Assembly: GCF_001509485.1 (NCBI RefSeq)
Contig: NZ_LLZI01000243.1
Location: 103,652 to 167,651 of the forward strand
Length of the DNA: 64,000 nucleotides
Reading direction: 5' to 3'
Source of the DNA: Streptomyces sp. NRRL F-4489
Lineage (GTDB): Bacteria > Actinomycetota > Actinomycetes > Streptomycetales > Streptomycetaceae
Position numbers and translations under genes: made by a program. This document shows, in pieces, positions 52,964-62,508 of the stretch. The notes under the pieces were generated by a model. It worked only from the letters and a program-made list of their open reading frames with translations. It did not search any database and was not told the DNA's origin. Positions within the stretch are counted from its first letter, which is position 1, and each line of letters begins with the position of its first letter.

Positions 52964-55900
52964 ATGGTCACTGACGGGGAACTGCTCGGCCGGACGCGGG
53001 ACGTGGACTTCTTCATCAGCTACTCACCCGCCGACGAGCAATGGGCGTCCTGGATCGCCTGGACGCTGGAGGAAGCCGGGTACCGCACCGTCATCCAGGC
53101 ATGGGACTTCGTCGCCGGCACCAACTTCATCGACTTCATGGACCGCGGCGTCAGCGAATCCGTCGCCGTCATCGCCGTCCTCTCCAGCCACTACGGCCGC
53201 TCCACCTACGGCCGGATGGAATGGCAGGCCGCGCTCCGCGCCGAACCGGAAGAGCCCGAGCGGAAGTTGCTCACCGTCCGCGTCGAGGACATCCCCATCG
53301 AAGGGCTCCTGGCCACCATCACCTACGTCGATCTCGTCGGCGTCGCCGACGCCGAGACCGCCCGCGCCCTGCTGCTCACCCGCGTCGGCCAGGCCGTCGA
53401 GGGCCACGCCCGCCCCGGCCGCCGGCCCGGCTACCCCGGCGCCGCGACCGACACCGCCGAACTCCCCGGGCCCGCCGCCGACGCCGGCCGGCCGCGCCCG
53501 CTCGGCCGCACCGGCTGGTCCGGCCGCCGCCGCCCGGCCCGCGCGCCCCGCTACCCGCAGGCCCCCGGCGCGGCCCGCGGTGAGGGCGCCCTGACCGTCC
53601 TGCACCTCGCCGGACCGGACTTCGGCCGCGGCCGCGAACCGGACGCGCTGCGCCGGGAGATCCGCGGCGACCTCGTCGAGCTCAAGGACGCCGGCGCCCC
53701 CGCGCCCGACCTCCTCGTCGTCACCGGCGACCTCACCGCCTCCGGCAGCCCCCGCGAATGCGACCAGGCGCTCAGCTTCCTCACCGGGCTGCGCTCCCAG
53801 CTCGGCCTGCCGCCGCAGCGCGTCATCGTCGTCCCCGGCAATCAGGACGTCAGCCAGGCCGCCTGCCGCGGCTACTTCCACACCTGCGAGGCCGACGAGA
53901 TCCCGCCGCAGCCCCCGTACTGGCCCAAGTGGCGCCACTACACCCGCCTCTTCCGCGGCCTCTACGAGGGCCTGGACACCGTCTTCGACAGCGACCAGCC
54001 CTGGACGCTCTTCCCGGTGCCCGAACTCCACACCGTCGTCGCCGGCTTCAACTCCTCCATCGCCGCCAGCCACCGCCCCGACGACCAGTACGGCTTCCTC
54101 GGCCGCGACCAGGCCGCGTGGTTCGCCGAGGCGCTGCGCGGCTACGAGGACGAGGGCTGGCTGCGCGTCGGCGCGCTCCGCCACCCGCTCACCGGCCGCC
54201 GCCGCCCCCAGGACGCCCCCGGCGGCCCCGGCACGCTCCGCGACGCCGACACCTTCGCCCGGCTCGCCGCGCCCCGCCTCCACTTCGTCCTGCACGGCCC
54301 CAGCGGCGGCCCCCGCACCACCGGCGGCGAGCCCTCCCACGACCACCTCCCGCTCCCCAACGGCACCCTGCCGCTCTACGGCGCGGCCGCCCCCGCCGGC
54401 TTCCAGCTGCTGCGCGTCACCGCCGACGGCGTCACCCGCTGGACCGGCGCCGGCGGCACCGAACCGGCCGTCTTCCCCGTCACCTGGCAGGGCGCCGGAC
54501 GGATCTTCACCCCGCCCGGCGAGCCCGCGGCCCCGCCCGCCGCGGCCCCGCCCGCCGACAACCGCGCCGTGGACGAGCCCGCCGACTCCCTCGCCGAACG
54601 CGTCAAGGAGGTCTGCCGCGCCCGCCAGGAAGGCGTCCGCCTGCGCGACGTCCCCCGCGCCACCCCCGACGACCTCGCCCAGATCATGGCCACCTGGAAC
54701 GACGACGGCGTGGTCCGCCAGCAGCGCATCGCCGTCCACCCCGGCACCCCCACCGACGCCGAACTCGACCGCTTCCTCGCCCAGGCCCACGCCACCGACA
54801 CCGGCACCGACGCCGAACTGGTCCACGACGGCCCGCCGCCCGAGCCGGCCCTGCGCGAACGGGCCGGCCGCCGCGGCGTCCGCGTCCGCAGCTTCCTGGA
54901 ATTCCAGGGCCTGCTCGACCTCCGCGGCTACGTCACCGCCCAGACCGCCCGGCTCGGCAGCGACGAACGCTACGCCCCCGACCTCTACCTCCCCCAGCGC
55001 TACCGCGACGCCGAACGCCCCGACGCCGAGGAGCGCGACCACCTCGTCGAGGCCATGCTCCAGCTGCTGGAGACCGACCACGGCCGCTTCCTGCTGCTGC
55101 TCGGCGACTTCGGGCACGGCAAGACCTTCGCCCTGCGCGAGCTGGCCCGCCGCATCCCCGAACGCCTCCCGCACCTGACCCCGCTGCTCATCCCCCTGCA
55201 CACCCTCGACCGCGCGCACAGCCTCGAAGGGCTGGTCGCCGCCCACCTCGCCGGCCACGACGTCGACACCATCGACCTGCGCGCCCTGCGCTACATGCTC
55301 GGCCAGGGCCGCGTCGTCCTCCTCTTCGACGGCTTCGACGAACTCGTCAACCGCGTCAGCTACGACCGCGCCGCCGACCACCTCCAGGTCCTCCTCAACG
55401 CCGCCGTCGACAACGCCAAGATCGTGGTCAGCAGCCGCACCCAGCACTTCAAGTCCCAGGACCAGATCCTCACCGCCCTCGGCGAACGCGTCGGCCTGCT
55501 CCCGCAGCGCCGCGTCCTCGCCGTCGAGGGCTTCGTCCCCGAGCAGATCCGCGCCTACCTCGTCAACCGCTACGGCGACGAGGAGACCGCCGACCGCCGC
55601 TTCGCACTCCTCGGCAACATCCCCGACCTGCTCGCCCTGTGCGCCAACCCCCGGCTGCTGAGCTTCGTCGCCGACCTCGACCCCGATCAGCTGCGCGCCG
55701 TCGCCGGCGCCGGCCGCGCGCTGAGCCCCGCCCGGCTCTACGAGGACGTCTTCACCGCCTGGCTCGCCCACGAGGAACGCCGCGGCCAGGGCGGCCCCGG
55801 CGCCGCCCCCGGCCTCACCCTCGACCACCTCTGGGCCGCCGTCACCGCCCTCGCCCGCCGCCTGTGGGAGACCGGCCGCACCGCCCTGCACCTGGACGAA

Positions 55901-58774
55901 CTCACCGACACCGTCGCCACCGCCCTCGCCGGACTCGCCGGCACCACCCTCACCACCCAGGAGAGCGCCCAGGCCGTGGGCGCCGGCAGCCTGCTGATCC
56001 GCACCGACGACGGCCTGTTCCAGTTCATCCACGGCTCCGTCGTCGAATGGCTCGTCGCCCGCGAGGCCGCCGCCCGCCTCGCCGCCGGCGACAGCACCCT
56101 GCTCGCCGCCCGTCCGCTCAGCGCCCTCGCCGTCGAGTTCTTCTGCGACCTCGCCGACCACGACCTGAGCACCGCCTGGGTCCGCACCGTCCTCAACGCC
56201 CCCGGCCCCGGCGTCAGCGACGCGGCCCGCGCCAACGCCGTCCGCGTCATCGACCGGCTCCGCGTCCCGGCCGGCGCCGACCTGCGCGGCGCCCGGCTCT
56301 CCGGCGAAGACCTCTCCGGACGCGACTTCTCCGGCGTCGACCTCACCGGCGCCGACCTCACCGACACCCGCCTGATCGGCGCCAACCTCTCCGGCGCCGT
56401 ACTCCGCGACGCCCGCCTCAACGGCGCCCGCCTCGACCACGCCGACCTCTCCGGCGCCGACGTCACCGGCGCCGACCTGCGCGGCGCCCGCCTCACCCGC
56501 ACCGACCTGCGCGGCGCCCGCCTGACCCGCAGCCGCTGGCATCGCGCCGCGCTCATCGACCCGCTCACCGACCCCCAGGTCCGCGCCGCCCCCGAACTCC
56601 GCACCGCCGCCCTCGCCCCCGGCATGCCCGTCGAGGTCGGCTTCCGCCCCGCCGCCGTCGGCGTCCCGTACGGCTTCGACATGCGCACCAGCCGGCTGCC
56701 CGAACCCCTCTCGTACAGCCCCGAGGGCGAACTCCTCGCGGTGGGCAGCGAGGACGGCGGCGTACTGGTCTGCGCCGCCGACACCGGCCGCGCGATGCGC
56801 ACCCTGCACGGCCACGAAGGCCGCGTCTACGCCGTGAAGTTCCGCTCCCGGGTCCTGGCCACCGGCGGCGCGGACGGCACCGTCCGGCTGTGGGACCCGG
56901 TCTCCGGACGCCAGCTGCACCGCCTGGACATCCACCCCGGCGGCGTCTGGCCGGTCTCCCTCGACGACGCCGGGACGCTGGTCGCCACCGGTGACGCCGA
57001 CGGCCTGGTCACCCTCTGGGACGCCGCCACCGGCGAGCCGCTGCACCGCCTCCCCGGCCACACCGCCCCCGTCTACACCGCGGTCTTCAGCGCGGACGGC
57101 CGCACCCTCGTCACCGGCGACGCCGCCGGCCGGCTCCGCATCTGGGACACCGCCACGGGCGAGTGCACCGGCACCCTCGACGGCCACGAAGGCGCCGTCT
57201 ACCGCGCGCGGTTCAGCCCGGACGGCACCCTCCTGGCCACCGGCGACCAGGGCGCCGGCGACCACGGCACGGTCCGCGTCTGGCACCTCGCCGAACGCCG
57301 CCTGCTGCACGCCTTCACCGGCCACACCGGCCGCGTCTACACCCTCGACTTCCACCCCGAGGGCACCCTCCTGGTAAGCGGCGACACCGATGGCCAGGTC
57401 CGGCTGTGGGACCCCGTCGTCGGCGCCCCCGCCGGAGCCCTGGAGCGGTGCACCGGCGCCGTCTACCAAGTCATGTTCGGCAACGGCGGCCGGCTGCTGG
57501 CCGCCTGCGACAGCGACGGCACCGTCCGCCTGTGGCGGGTCGCCCTCTCCGGCGGCCACCGCGCCATCAGCCTGCTGCGCCAGCAGCCCGTCGAGCACCG
57601 CGGCTCCGCCTGGGCCTGCCGCTTCCGCCCGCAGGGCAGTCAGCTCGTCACGGTCGGCAACGACGGCGGCGCGCAGATCTGGAACGCCGACACCGGCCAG
57701 GGCCAGCGCATCCTGCGCGGCCACGGCCGCCGCGTCAACACCGTCGCGTTCAGCGCCGACGGCGCCCGCCTGGCCACCAGCGGCAACGACGGCATCGTCC
57801 GCCTGTGGGACGCCCGCACCGGCCGCCGTACCGCCGAACTCACCGGCCGCGGCGACCGGTTGATCTCCGCCGTCTTCAGCCCCGCCGGACCCATCCTCGG
57901 CACCGCCAGCAACGACGGCGACGTCTACCTCTGGAACGCCGCCACCGGCGAGTACCTCCGCGAGATCGACGTGGAGACCGACCACACCTGGGCCGAGGCG
58001 TTCAGCCCCGACGGCACGCTGCTGGCCACCGCCAACGACGACGACTCCGTCCGCCTGTGGTGGCGTGCCACCGGCGCCCATGTCGCCACCCTCGCCGAGC
58101 ACCGGGGCCGGGTGCGGTCCATCGCCTTCCGCGGCGACGGCACCGCGCTCGCCACCGGCTGCGACGACGGCCGGGTCCGCCTCTGGCACCAGGAGAGCGG
58201 CGAGCTGACGGCCGAACTCGACGCCCACAGCGACCGCGTCTACGCCGTCGCCTTCGGCTCCGACAGCGAGTGGGTCGCCAGCGCCTCCTGGGACGGCACC
58301 GCCATCGTCTGGCGCGACGGCGCGCCCCGCCACGTCCTGACCGGCCACCAGGGCCGGCTCTGGGCGGCCGTCGCCCACCCCCGGCTGCCGCTGCTCGCCA
58401 CCGCCGGCGACGACCGCGCCATCTGCCTCTGGGACGCCCGCACCGGCACCCGCACCGCCCGCCTGGCCGGCCACACCGGCCGGGTCTTCTCGCTCGCCTT
58501 CAGCCCGGACGGCACCCGCCTGGCCAGCGCCGGCGAGGACGGCACCGTCCGCCTGTGGAACGTCCCGGCTCCGGTCGGCCCGGCCACCCCGCACGCCACC
58601 CTCATCGGCGTCCCCGGCGGCTGGGCGGCGCTGACCCCCGAGGGCGGCTACAAGTACGAAGGCGAGGTGACCGGAGAGTTCTGGCACGTCGTCGGCATGG
58701 CCCGCTTCGCCCCCGGCGAACTGGACGACTACCTCCCGGGCGTCCACCGCCTCCCCCTCGACGCGGAGCTGTGA
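52964..58774 (+). CDS. TIR - degenerate metallophosphoesterase - NACHT - pentapeptide - WD40 STAND protein
   Basis: This 1936-residue protein has an N-terminal TIR domain (14-150; VDFFISYSPADEQWASWIAW; candidate catalytic Glu86 in RMEWQAAL). A calcineurin-like domain (208-500) lacks metal ligands: DxH is replaced in LHLAGPDFG, and GNHD is GNQD (VVPGNQDVSQ), though TGDLTASG remains. A NACHT NTPase follows with Walker A LGDFGHGKT (713-721) and Walker B VVLLFDGFDEL (784-794). Pentapeptide repeats fill 1107-1190 (LSGEDLSGRDFSGVDLTGAD). About 14-15 WD40 repeats fill 1245-1880, enough for two propellers. STAND proteins oligomerise on sensing a ligand; TIR domains often cleave NAD. Immune or signalling function is inferred. 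The ATG follows TACGAT by seven bases. Confidence 0.92.
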   Translation: MVTDGELLGRTRDVDFFISYSPADEQWASWIAWTLEEAGYRTVIQAWDFVAGTNFIDFMDRGVSESVAVIAVLSSHYGRSTYGRMEWQAALRAEPEEPERKLLTVRVEDIPIEGLLATITYVDLVGVADAETARALLLTRVGQAVEGHARPGRRPGYPGAATDTAELPGPAADAGRPRPLGRTGWSGRRRPARAPRYPQAPGAARGEGALTVLHLAGPDFGRGREPDALRREIRGDLVELKDAGAPAPDLLVVTGDLTASGSPRECDQALSFLTGLRSQLGLPPQRVIVVPGNQDVSQAACRGYFHTCEADEIPPQPPYWPKWRHYTRLFRGLYEGLDTVFDSDQPWTLFPVPELHTVVAGFNSSIAASHRPDDQYGFLGRDQAAWFAEALRGYEDEGWLRVGALRHPLTGRRRPQDAPGGPGTLRDADTFARLAAPRLHFVLHGPSGGPRTTGGEPSHDHLPLPNGTLPLYGAAAPAGFQLLRVTADGVTRWTGAGGTEPAVFPVTWQGAGRIFTPPGEPAAPPAAAPPADNRAVDEPADSLAERVKEVCRARQEGVRLRDVPRATPDDLAQIMATWNDDGVVRQQRIAVHPGTPTDAELDRFLAQAHATDTGTDAELVHDGPPPEPALRERAGRRGVRVRSFLEFQGLLDLRGYVTAQTARLGSDERYAPDLYLPQRYRDAERPDAEERDHLVEAMLQLLETDHGRFLLLLGDFGHGKTFALRELARRIPERLPHLTPLLIPLHTLDRAHSLEGLVAAHLAGHDVDTIDLRALRYMLGQGRVVLLFDGFDELVNRVSYDRAADHLQVLLNAAVDNAKIVVSSRTQHFKSQDQILTALGERVGLLPQRRVLAVEGFVPEQIRAYLVNRYGDEETADRRFALLGNIPDLLALCANPRLLSFVADLDPDQLRAVAGAGRALSPARLYEDVFTAWLAHEERRGQGGPGAAPGLTLDHLWAAVTALARRLWETGRTALHLDELTDTVATALAGLAGTTLTTQESAQAVGAGSLLIRTDDGLFQFIHGSVVEWLVAREAAARLAAGDSTLLAARPLSALAVEFFCDLADHDLSTAWVRTVLNAPGPGVSDAARANAVRVIDRLRVPAGADLRGARLSGEDLSGRDFSGVDLTGADLTDTRLIGANLSGAVLRDARLNGARLDHADLSGADVTGADLRGARLTRTDLRGARLTRSRWHRAALIDPLTDPQVRAAPELRTAALAPGMPVEVGFRPAAVGVPYGFDMRTSRLPEPLSYSPEGELLAVGSEDGGVLVCAADTGRAMRTLHGHEGRVYAVKFRSRVLATGGADGTVRLWDPVSGRQLHRLDIHPGGVWPVSLDDAGTLVATGDADGLVTLWDAATGEPLHRLPGHTAPVYTAVFSADGRTLVTGDAAGRLRIWDTATGECTGTLDGHEGAVYRARFSPDGTLLATGDQGAGDHGTVRVWHLAERRLLHAFTGHTGRVYTLDFHPEGTLLVSGDTDGQVRLWDPVVGAPAGALERCTGAVYQVMFGNGGRLLAACDSDGTVRLWRVALSGGHRAISLLRQQPVEHRGSAWACRFRPQGSQLVTVGNDGGAQIWNADTGQGQRILRGHGRRVNTVAFSADGARLATSGNDGIVRLWDARTGRRTAELTGRGDRLISAVFSPAGPILGTASNDGDVYLWNAATGEYLREIDVETDHTWAEAFSPDGTLLATANDDDSVRLWWRATGAHVATLAEHRGRVRSIAFRGDGTALATGCDDGRVRLWHQESGELTAELDAHSDRVYAVAFGSDSEWVASASWDGTAIVWRDGAPRHVLTGHQGRLWAAVAHPRLPLLATAGDDRAICLWDARTGTRTARLAGHTGRVFSLAFSPDGTRLASAGEDGTVRLWNVPAPVGPATPHATLIGVPGGWAALTPEGGYKYEGEVTGEFWHVVGMARFAPGELDDYLPGVHRLPLDAEL

Positions 58775-58837
58775 CCGGACCGGCGCCTACTCGTGCGGCG
58801 AACACCGCCGCACCGGCGAATCGACTACGGTGCGCCA

Positions 58838-59587
58838 ATGCCCCACCCACAAACACCGCACGGCAGACGCCCGTCCGGTAGCCGCAGGCCCGGCGGCCAC
58901 CAGCCCGGCGGCTACCGGACCGGCGGCCTCTGGATCACGGCGGGAATAGCGTTCGCCGCACTCGTGGCGGGCTGCGCGCTCGCCCTGTTCACCATGCTGG
59001 AATTCGACGAGCGGTGCGCCCAGGGCATCACCAAGGGACCGGGGCGGTTCCTGCGCGCACGCCACGAGGCGTTCCCGCCCGCCACGGTCTGCGCGTACGA
59101 ACACGGCGAGGTCGCCTCGCTCGGCGGCTCCGGCGCCCTCCACCTCTTCCTCTGGGCCGCACTGGCCGTCATGACCGGCTGCCTGTTCACGGCCCTGATC
59201 GCGGAGTGCCTGGACCCGCGCCCCGGCGGCAGCCGCCTCGTGGTCCCGATGACCCGGTCCGCGAAGCTCCGCCGCACCGGCCTCGCCTTCTCCATGACCG
59301 GTACCGTCTTCCTGCTCTTCTACGCGCGCGCCGCCTGGCGGCTCTTCGCCGGCCCGTCCTCGGTCTGCGCGGCCGGCGCCGACTGGGGCTCGCAGCCCCC
59401 TCGCACCCTGGAGTACAGCTTCCTGCCCCCGCAGGCCACCTGCCGCTTCGCCAGCGGCATGACCCGGCAGCTGAACCCCGACTGGGTGGCCTCCCTGGCC
59501 ACGGAGCTGGCCGTCCCCGCCCTGCTGGCCGGCGCCGGCTTCGCCCTCGCCTGGCACCGCCACCGCACGGAACGGCGCGGCGCCTAG
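58838..59587 (+). CDS. Four-TM hypothetical membrane protein
   Basis: A 249-residue protein with a Pro/Gly/Arg-rich cytoplasmic start and four hydrophobic helices (LWITAGIAFAALVAGCALAL, LHLFLWAALAVMTGCLFTAL, LAFSMTGTVFLLFYARAAWR, LAVPALLAGAGFALAW). Loops carry several Cys (FDERCAQGI, ATVCAYEHG, SSVCAAGAD, QATCRFASG) likely to form disulfides outside. No family is recognised. A TACGGT -10-like sequence ends six bases before the ATG, so it may be leaderless. Confidence 0.72.
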   Translation: MPHPQTPHGRRPSGSRRPGGHQPGGYRTGGLWITAGIAFAALVAGCALALFTMLEFDERCAQGITKGPGRFLRARHEAFPPATVCAYEHGEVASLGGSGALHLFLWAALAVMTGCLFTALIAECLDPRPGGSRLVVPMTRSAKLRRTGLAFSMTGTVFLLFYARAAWRLFAGPSSVCAAGADWGSQPPRTLEYSFLPPQATCRFASGMTRQLNPDWVASLATELAVPALLAGAGFALAWHRHRTERRGA

Positions 59588-59627
59588 GGGGTGTCCGGGG
59601 AGAACCCGTCACGGCCCGCCGGGCGGA

Positions 59628-60341
59628 TCAGAAGTCGTACGGCTTCTTGGTGTTCCAGTTCAGTACGTCGGCCTCGTTCCAGCTGAACTGCGGCGTCCCG
59701 CCCTTGACGTTCACCGAGTAGAAGGGGCCGCTGCGGCCGTCCGCGCCGCGCAGCGCGAGGGCGAACGACTGCCCCGTGTGGTGCCCCGAGCCGTAGTCGA
59801 AGAGGTTCACCGCGCTGTAGACCTTGCCGCCGGGCTGGAGCGTCAGGTGCTTGCCGCCGCCGGGGTTGTCCTTCTCCGAGTGCGGCAGCGTGGCACCATC
59901 GACGTCGCCGAGCTTCACGGCCGGGTACGAGGTGACCCAGCACGGCGTGCCGCCCTCGTTCGACGCGGTGACCAGCAGATGGTCGCCCTGCTGCCCGGCG
60001 AACCGGTGCACCGCGGTGAGCAGCATCTCGTCCCCCCGGCACTGCCGGGCGCCGGCCGTGGTGCCCTTGCCCGCGACCTCGTCCGTCCCGCCCGAGGCGG
60101 TCGTCGAGCGCGTGGCGTCCTTGGTGCCACCGCCACCGCTGGCCTCTTCCGCGCCGCCGTTGCCGTCCTCGCGGTCCGCGGCGGACGCGTTGGAAGCGTT
60201 CGGGCCCTGCGCGGTAGCGGCGGTGTCGGCGCCTGCCGCCTTGGAGCCGCCGTCGGTGCCACCGCAGGCGGTCAGGCCCAGCGCCAGCGCGGCGGTGACG
60301 GCGGCCAGGGTGGCGGTACGAATCCGGGAAGTACGCATCAT
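59628..60341 (-). CDS. DUF4232 lipoprotein
   Basis: The 237-residue protein has a lipoprotein signal (ATLAAVTAALALGLTACGG, lipobox Cys near residue 27). A Gly/Ala/Thr/Ser-rich linker of about 75 residues follows, then a DUF4232 domain (LLTAVHRFAGQQGDHLLVTA, GGTPCWVTSYPAVKLGD, LQPGGKVYSAVNLFDYGSG). The domain is common in actinobacterial secreted proteins of unknown role. Two adjacent ATGs (60341 and 60338) follow a GGGGAA site; either may start. Confidence 0.88.
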   Translation of the reverse strand: MMRTSRIRTATLAAVTAALALGLTACGGTDGGSKAAGADTAATAQGPNASNASAADREDGNGGAEEASGGGGTKDATRSTTASGGTDEVAGKGTTAGARQCRGDEMLLTAVHRFAGQQGDHLLVTASNEGGTPCWVTSYPAVKLGDVDGATLPHSEKDNPGGGKHLTLQPGGKVYSAVNLFDYGSGHHTGQSFALALRGADGRSGPFYSVNVKGGTPQFSWNEADVLNWNTKKPYDF

Positions 60342-60518
60342 CGGGTTCCCCCTGTGTGTCCTGCGGGAGCCGTTCCCGCGGTGTGGACACCACTTTCGCC
60401 GGGGCCGCTGGCGTTCCGGAAACGCCTCGCTGACGTTCCGCAAACACGCCGCACGAGCCGGCGGCCCGACCGGGCCCGCCGCCGTTGCGGGCGTACGGCA
60501 GCCCGGGGCCGCGGTAGG

Positions 60519-61328
60519 TCACGGGTTCCGGTCGACCCGGTCGATCAGCCGCTGCCACCAGCGGTGCTCGACGAACCAGTGGCCGGCCAGCGCGCCGCCG
60601 TAGACCACGAACCCCACGCCGGTGAGCCAGGACTCCACGATCAGTACGACGCCGACCCCGCCGTAGCTGACCGCGTTGCTGACCAGCAGCGGTGTGAAGA
60701 CGAACTGGGAGAACAACCGCAGTCCGCCCAGGCCGGCCACGGTGGCGACCGCGCCGGGCAGCAGGTCGCGCCGGTGGATCTGCCCGCCGAGCAGGAAGTG
60801 CTGGCCCCACCAGAAGAACGCGAGGCCGGTCAGCGCCGACACCGCGACCCGCAGCCATCCGTGCAGCGCGAAACGCGTCAGTACCTCCTGGTAGAGATAG
60901 GCGGTCAGGACGGCCAGCCAGGTCGCCTGCCGCCAGACGCGGTGCCAGGGACCGGGCGGCAGGCCCCAGATCCGCTCGTAGCCGTTCTGCACGCTGCCGC
61001 CGAAGCCCACGCCGAACACCGCGAGGGTGACGGCTCCCAGCGCGCTGGTCGTACCGATGACGTTCCGGGGCGGGCTGATGATGTGGGTCACGTCGCGCGC
61101 GGACCGCCCGGACAGGCCCATACCGTCGACGAGCCAGGAGGCGAAACCGCTCTGCTTGAGGGGGTCGGCGGCGGCCACCACGATCAGCAGCGGGGCAACG
61201 GTGACCAGGGACAGCGTCGCGAAGCCCAGGGACCGGCGCAGCAGCTCGAACTCGCGGCTCTGCCGGACCAGAGCGTGCGCGGCGAGCCGACGCCAGGTCT
61301 GATGAAACATGCGCCCGTACCGGTTCAC
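60519..61328 (-). CDS. YihY/BrkB family membrane protein
   Basis: A 269-residue protein with about six hydrophobic helices and YihY/BrkB features (FGVGFGGSVQNGYERIWGLP, RRDLLPGAVATVAGLGGLRL, LFSQFVFTPLLVSNAVSYGG, YGGVGVVLIVESWLTGVGFV). The family was once misnamed ribonuclease BN; transport or envelope roles are suspected. Conserved short form. ATG at 61328; upstream DNA has GAGGAGCCC, a usable ribosome site. Confidence 0.88.
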   Translation of the reverse strand: MNRYGRMFHQTWRRLAAHALVRQSREFELLRRSLGFATLSLVTVAPLLIVVAAADPLKQSGFASWLVDGMGLSGRSARDVTHIISPPRNVIGTTSALGAVTLAVFGVGFGGSVQNGYERIWGLPPGPWHRVWRQATWLAVLTAYLYQEVLTRFALHGWLRVAVSALTGLAFFWWGQHFLLGGQIHRRDLLPGAVATVAGLGGLRLFSQFVFTPLLVSNAVSYGGVGVVLIVESWLTGVGFVVYGGALAGHWFVEHRWWQRLIDRVDRNP

Positions 61329-61512
61329 TGGGCTCCTCGGAACTGCCCTCGATCAACACCTGCAAGCAGGTATATCCCGGGACTTCCCGCTGTCAGCCGC
61401 ATTGAGCCGCCAGTTCCTGGTGCCCGTCGGCTCCGGGGCCGGGGCGCTTTCGGCTGGTGTCAGGGGGCTGGGGCGCCGCGGAAACGCCCTGGGCTCCGCG
61501 GCTTTCGGGGTG

Positions 61513-61518
61513 GATACT
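61513..61518 (+). promoter_or_regulatory. Predicted -10 element of the flavin reductase gene
   Basis: GATACT (61513-61518, in TGGATACT) lies seven bases before the ATG at 61526, and no ribosome site is present. A leaderless transcript is likely. The -35 box is not clear. Confidence 0.4.
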
Positions 61519-61525
61519 GATCACC

Positions 61526-62143
61526 ATGCGCGTTGACTTCGACCCTGCCGAGATGGCCCGTAACGACTTCTACCGGCTGCTGACCGCGACCGTCGTACCG
61601 CGGCCGATCGCCTGGGTGTCCACCGTCTCCGACGACGGCACGCCCAATCTTGCCCCGCACTCCTTCTTCAGCATCGCCAGCGTCGCGCCGCCCGTGGTGA
61701 TGTTCAGTTCCGTGGGCCGCAAGGACACGCTGCGGAACATCGAAGCCACCGGCGAATTCGTGGTCAACTTCACGCCGGAAGAGCTTTTCGAGCAGATCAA
61801 TGACACGGCTACGGACTTTCCGCGCGGAGTGAGCGAGTTCGAGGCGGCGGGGATCGAGCCGGAACCGAGCCTGCGGGTGAAGCCGCCGCGCGTTGCCGCC
61901 TCGCCGGTGGCGCTGGAGTGCGAGGCGCACAGCACGGTGCGGATCGGCGACGGCAGCGTCGTCTTCGGACGCGTGGTGCACGCGGTGGTCTCGGACGACG
62001 TGCTCGTCGACGGGCACCCGGAGATCGAGAAGCTGCGCCCGCTGTCCCGGCTGGGCAGGAACGAATGGGGAACGGTCGGCGGCCTGCGCGACCTCGCCCG
62101 CATCCGCCACGCGGACTGGCAGGGCCCCGCGGCCGACCGTTAA
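61526..62143 (+). CDS. Flavin reductase domain protein (FMN-binding split barrel)
   Basis: A 205-residue flavoprotein of the flavin-reductase-like family: LLTATVVPRPIAWVSTVSDD, GTPNLAPHSFFSIASVAPPV, VMFSSVGRKDTLRNIEAT and the later SVVFGRVVHAVVSDDVLVDG. It binds FMN and may reduce free flavin with NAD(P)H or act on another substrate. Leaderless start. Its stop overlaps the convergent DUF2277 stop within the palindrome GTTAAC. Confidence 0.9.
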   Translation: MRVDFDPAEMARNDFYRLLTATVVPRPIAWVSTVSDDGTPNLAPHSFFSIASVAPPVVMFSSVGRKDTLRNIEATGEFVVNFTPEELFEQINDTATDFPRGVSEFEAAGIEPEPSLRVKPPRVAASPVALECEAHSTVRIGDGSVVFGRVVHAVVSDDVLVDGHPEIEKLRPLSRLGRNEWGTVGGLRDLARIRHADWQGPAADR

Positions 62144-62391
62144 CCGCCCGCCAGCGGCGGGTGGGAAGTGGGGGCGGGGGCGGCGCTGCCGCGGACGCGG
62201 AGGCCGCTGAGGAGTTCCTGGGTGGCGGCCGCGACCGCCTCCACGGCCTGGTCGAACACCTCGCGGTTGTGGGCGGCCGGGGCGCGGAATCCGGAGACCT
62301 TGCGGACGTACTGGAGGGCCGCGGCGCGGATGTCCTCGTCGCTGACCTCGGGCGTGACGGGCGGGCGGAGCGTCTTGATGCTGCGGCACAT
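62140..62391 (-). CDS. DUF2277 family protein
   Basis: This 83-residue protein begins MCRSIKTLRPPVTPEVSDED and continues IRAAALQYVRKVSGFRAPA, AHNREVFDQAVEAVAAATQE, the exact form of the DUF2277 family found across actinobacteria. Function unknown. The ATG at 62391 is the family start and lacks a strong ribosome site. Its TAA is shared, on the other strand, with the flavin reductase stop. Confidence 0.88.
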   Translation of the reverse strand: MCRSIKTLRPPVTPEVSDEDIRAAALQYVRKVSGFRAPAAHNREVFDQAVEAVAAATQELLSGLRVRGSAAPAPTSHPPLAGG

Positions 62392-62508
62392 GGGACCAGT
62401 GTGCCCTTCGGGGGCGTCGGATGGGGGCGTCGGATTTGGGGTGCCGGTGGGGGCGCCGGTGGACGGCCGAGGGACGGCCACCTGCGGGCGCCCCGTCCTC
62501 GGCCGGGC

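Noticed and set aside
53024..58747. A 1907-codon open frame opposite the TIR-STAND gene
   Set aside because: It mirrors the sense gene exactly, encodes a Gly/Val/Asp-rich sequence without domains and follows from high-GC third positions. The sense frame has clear motifs throughout.
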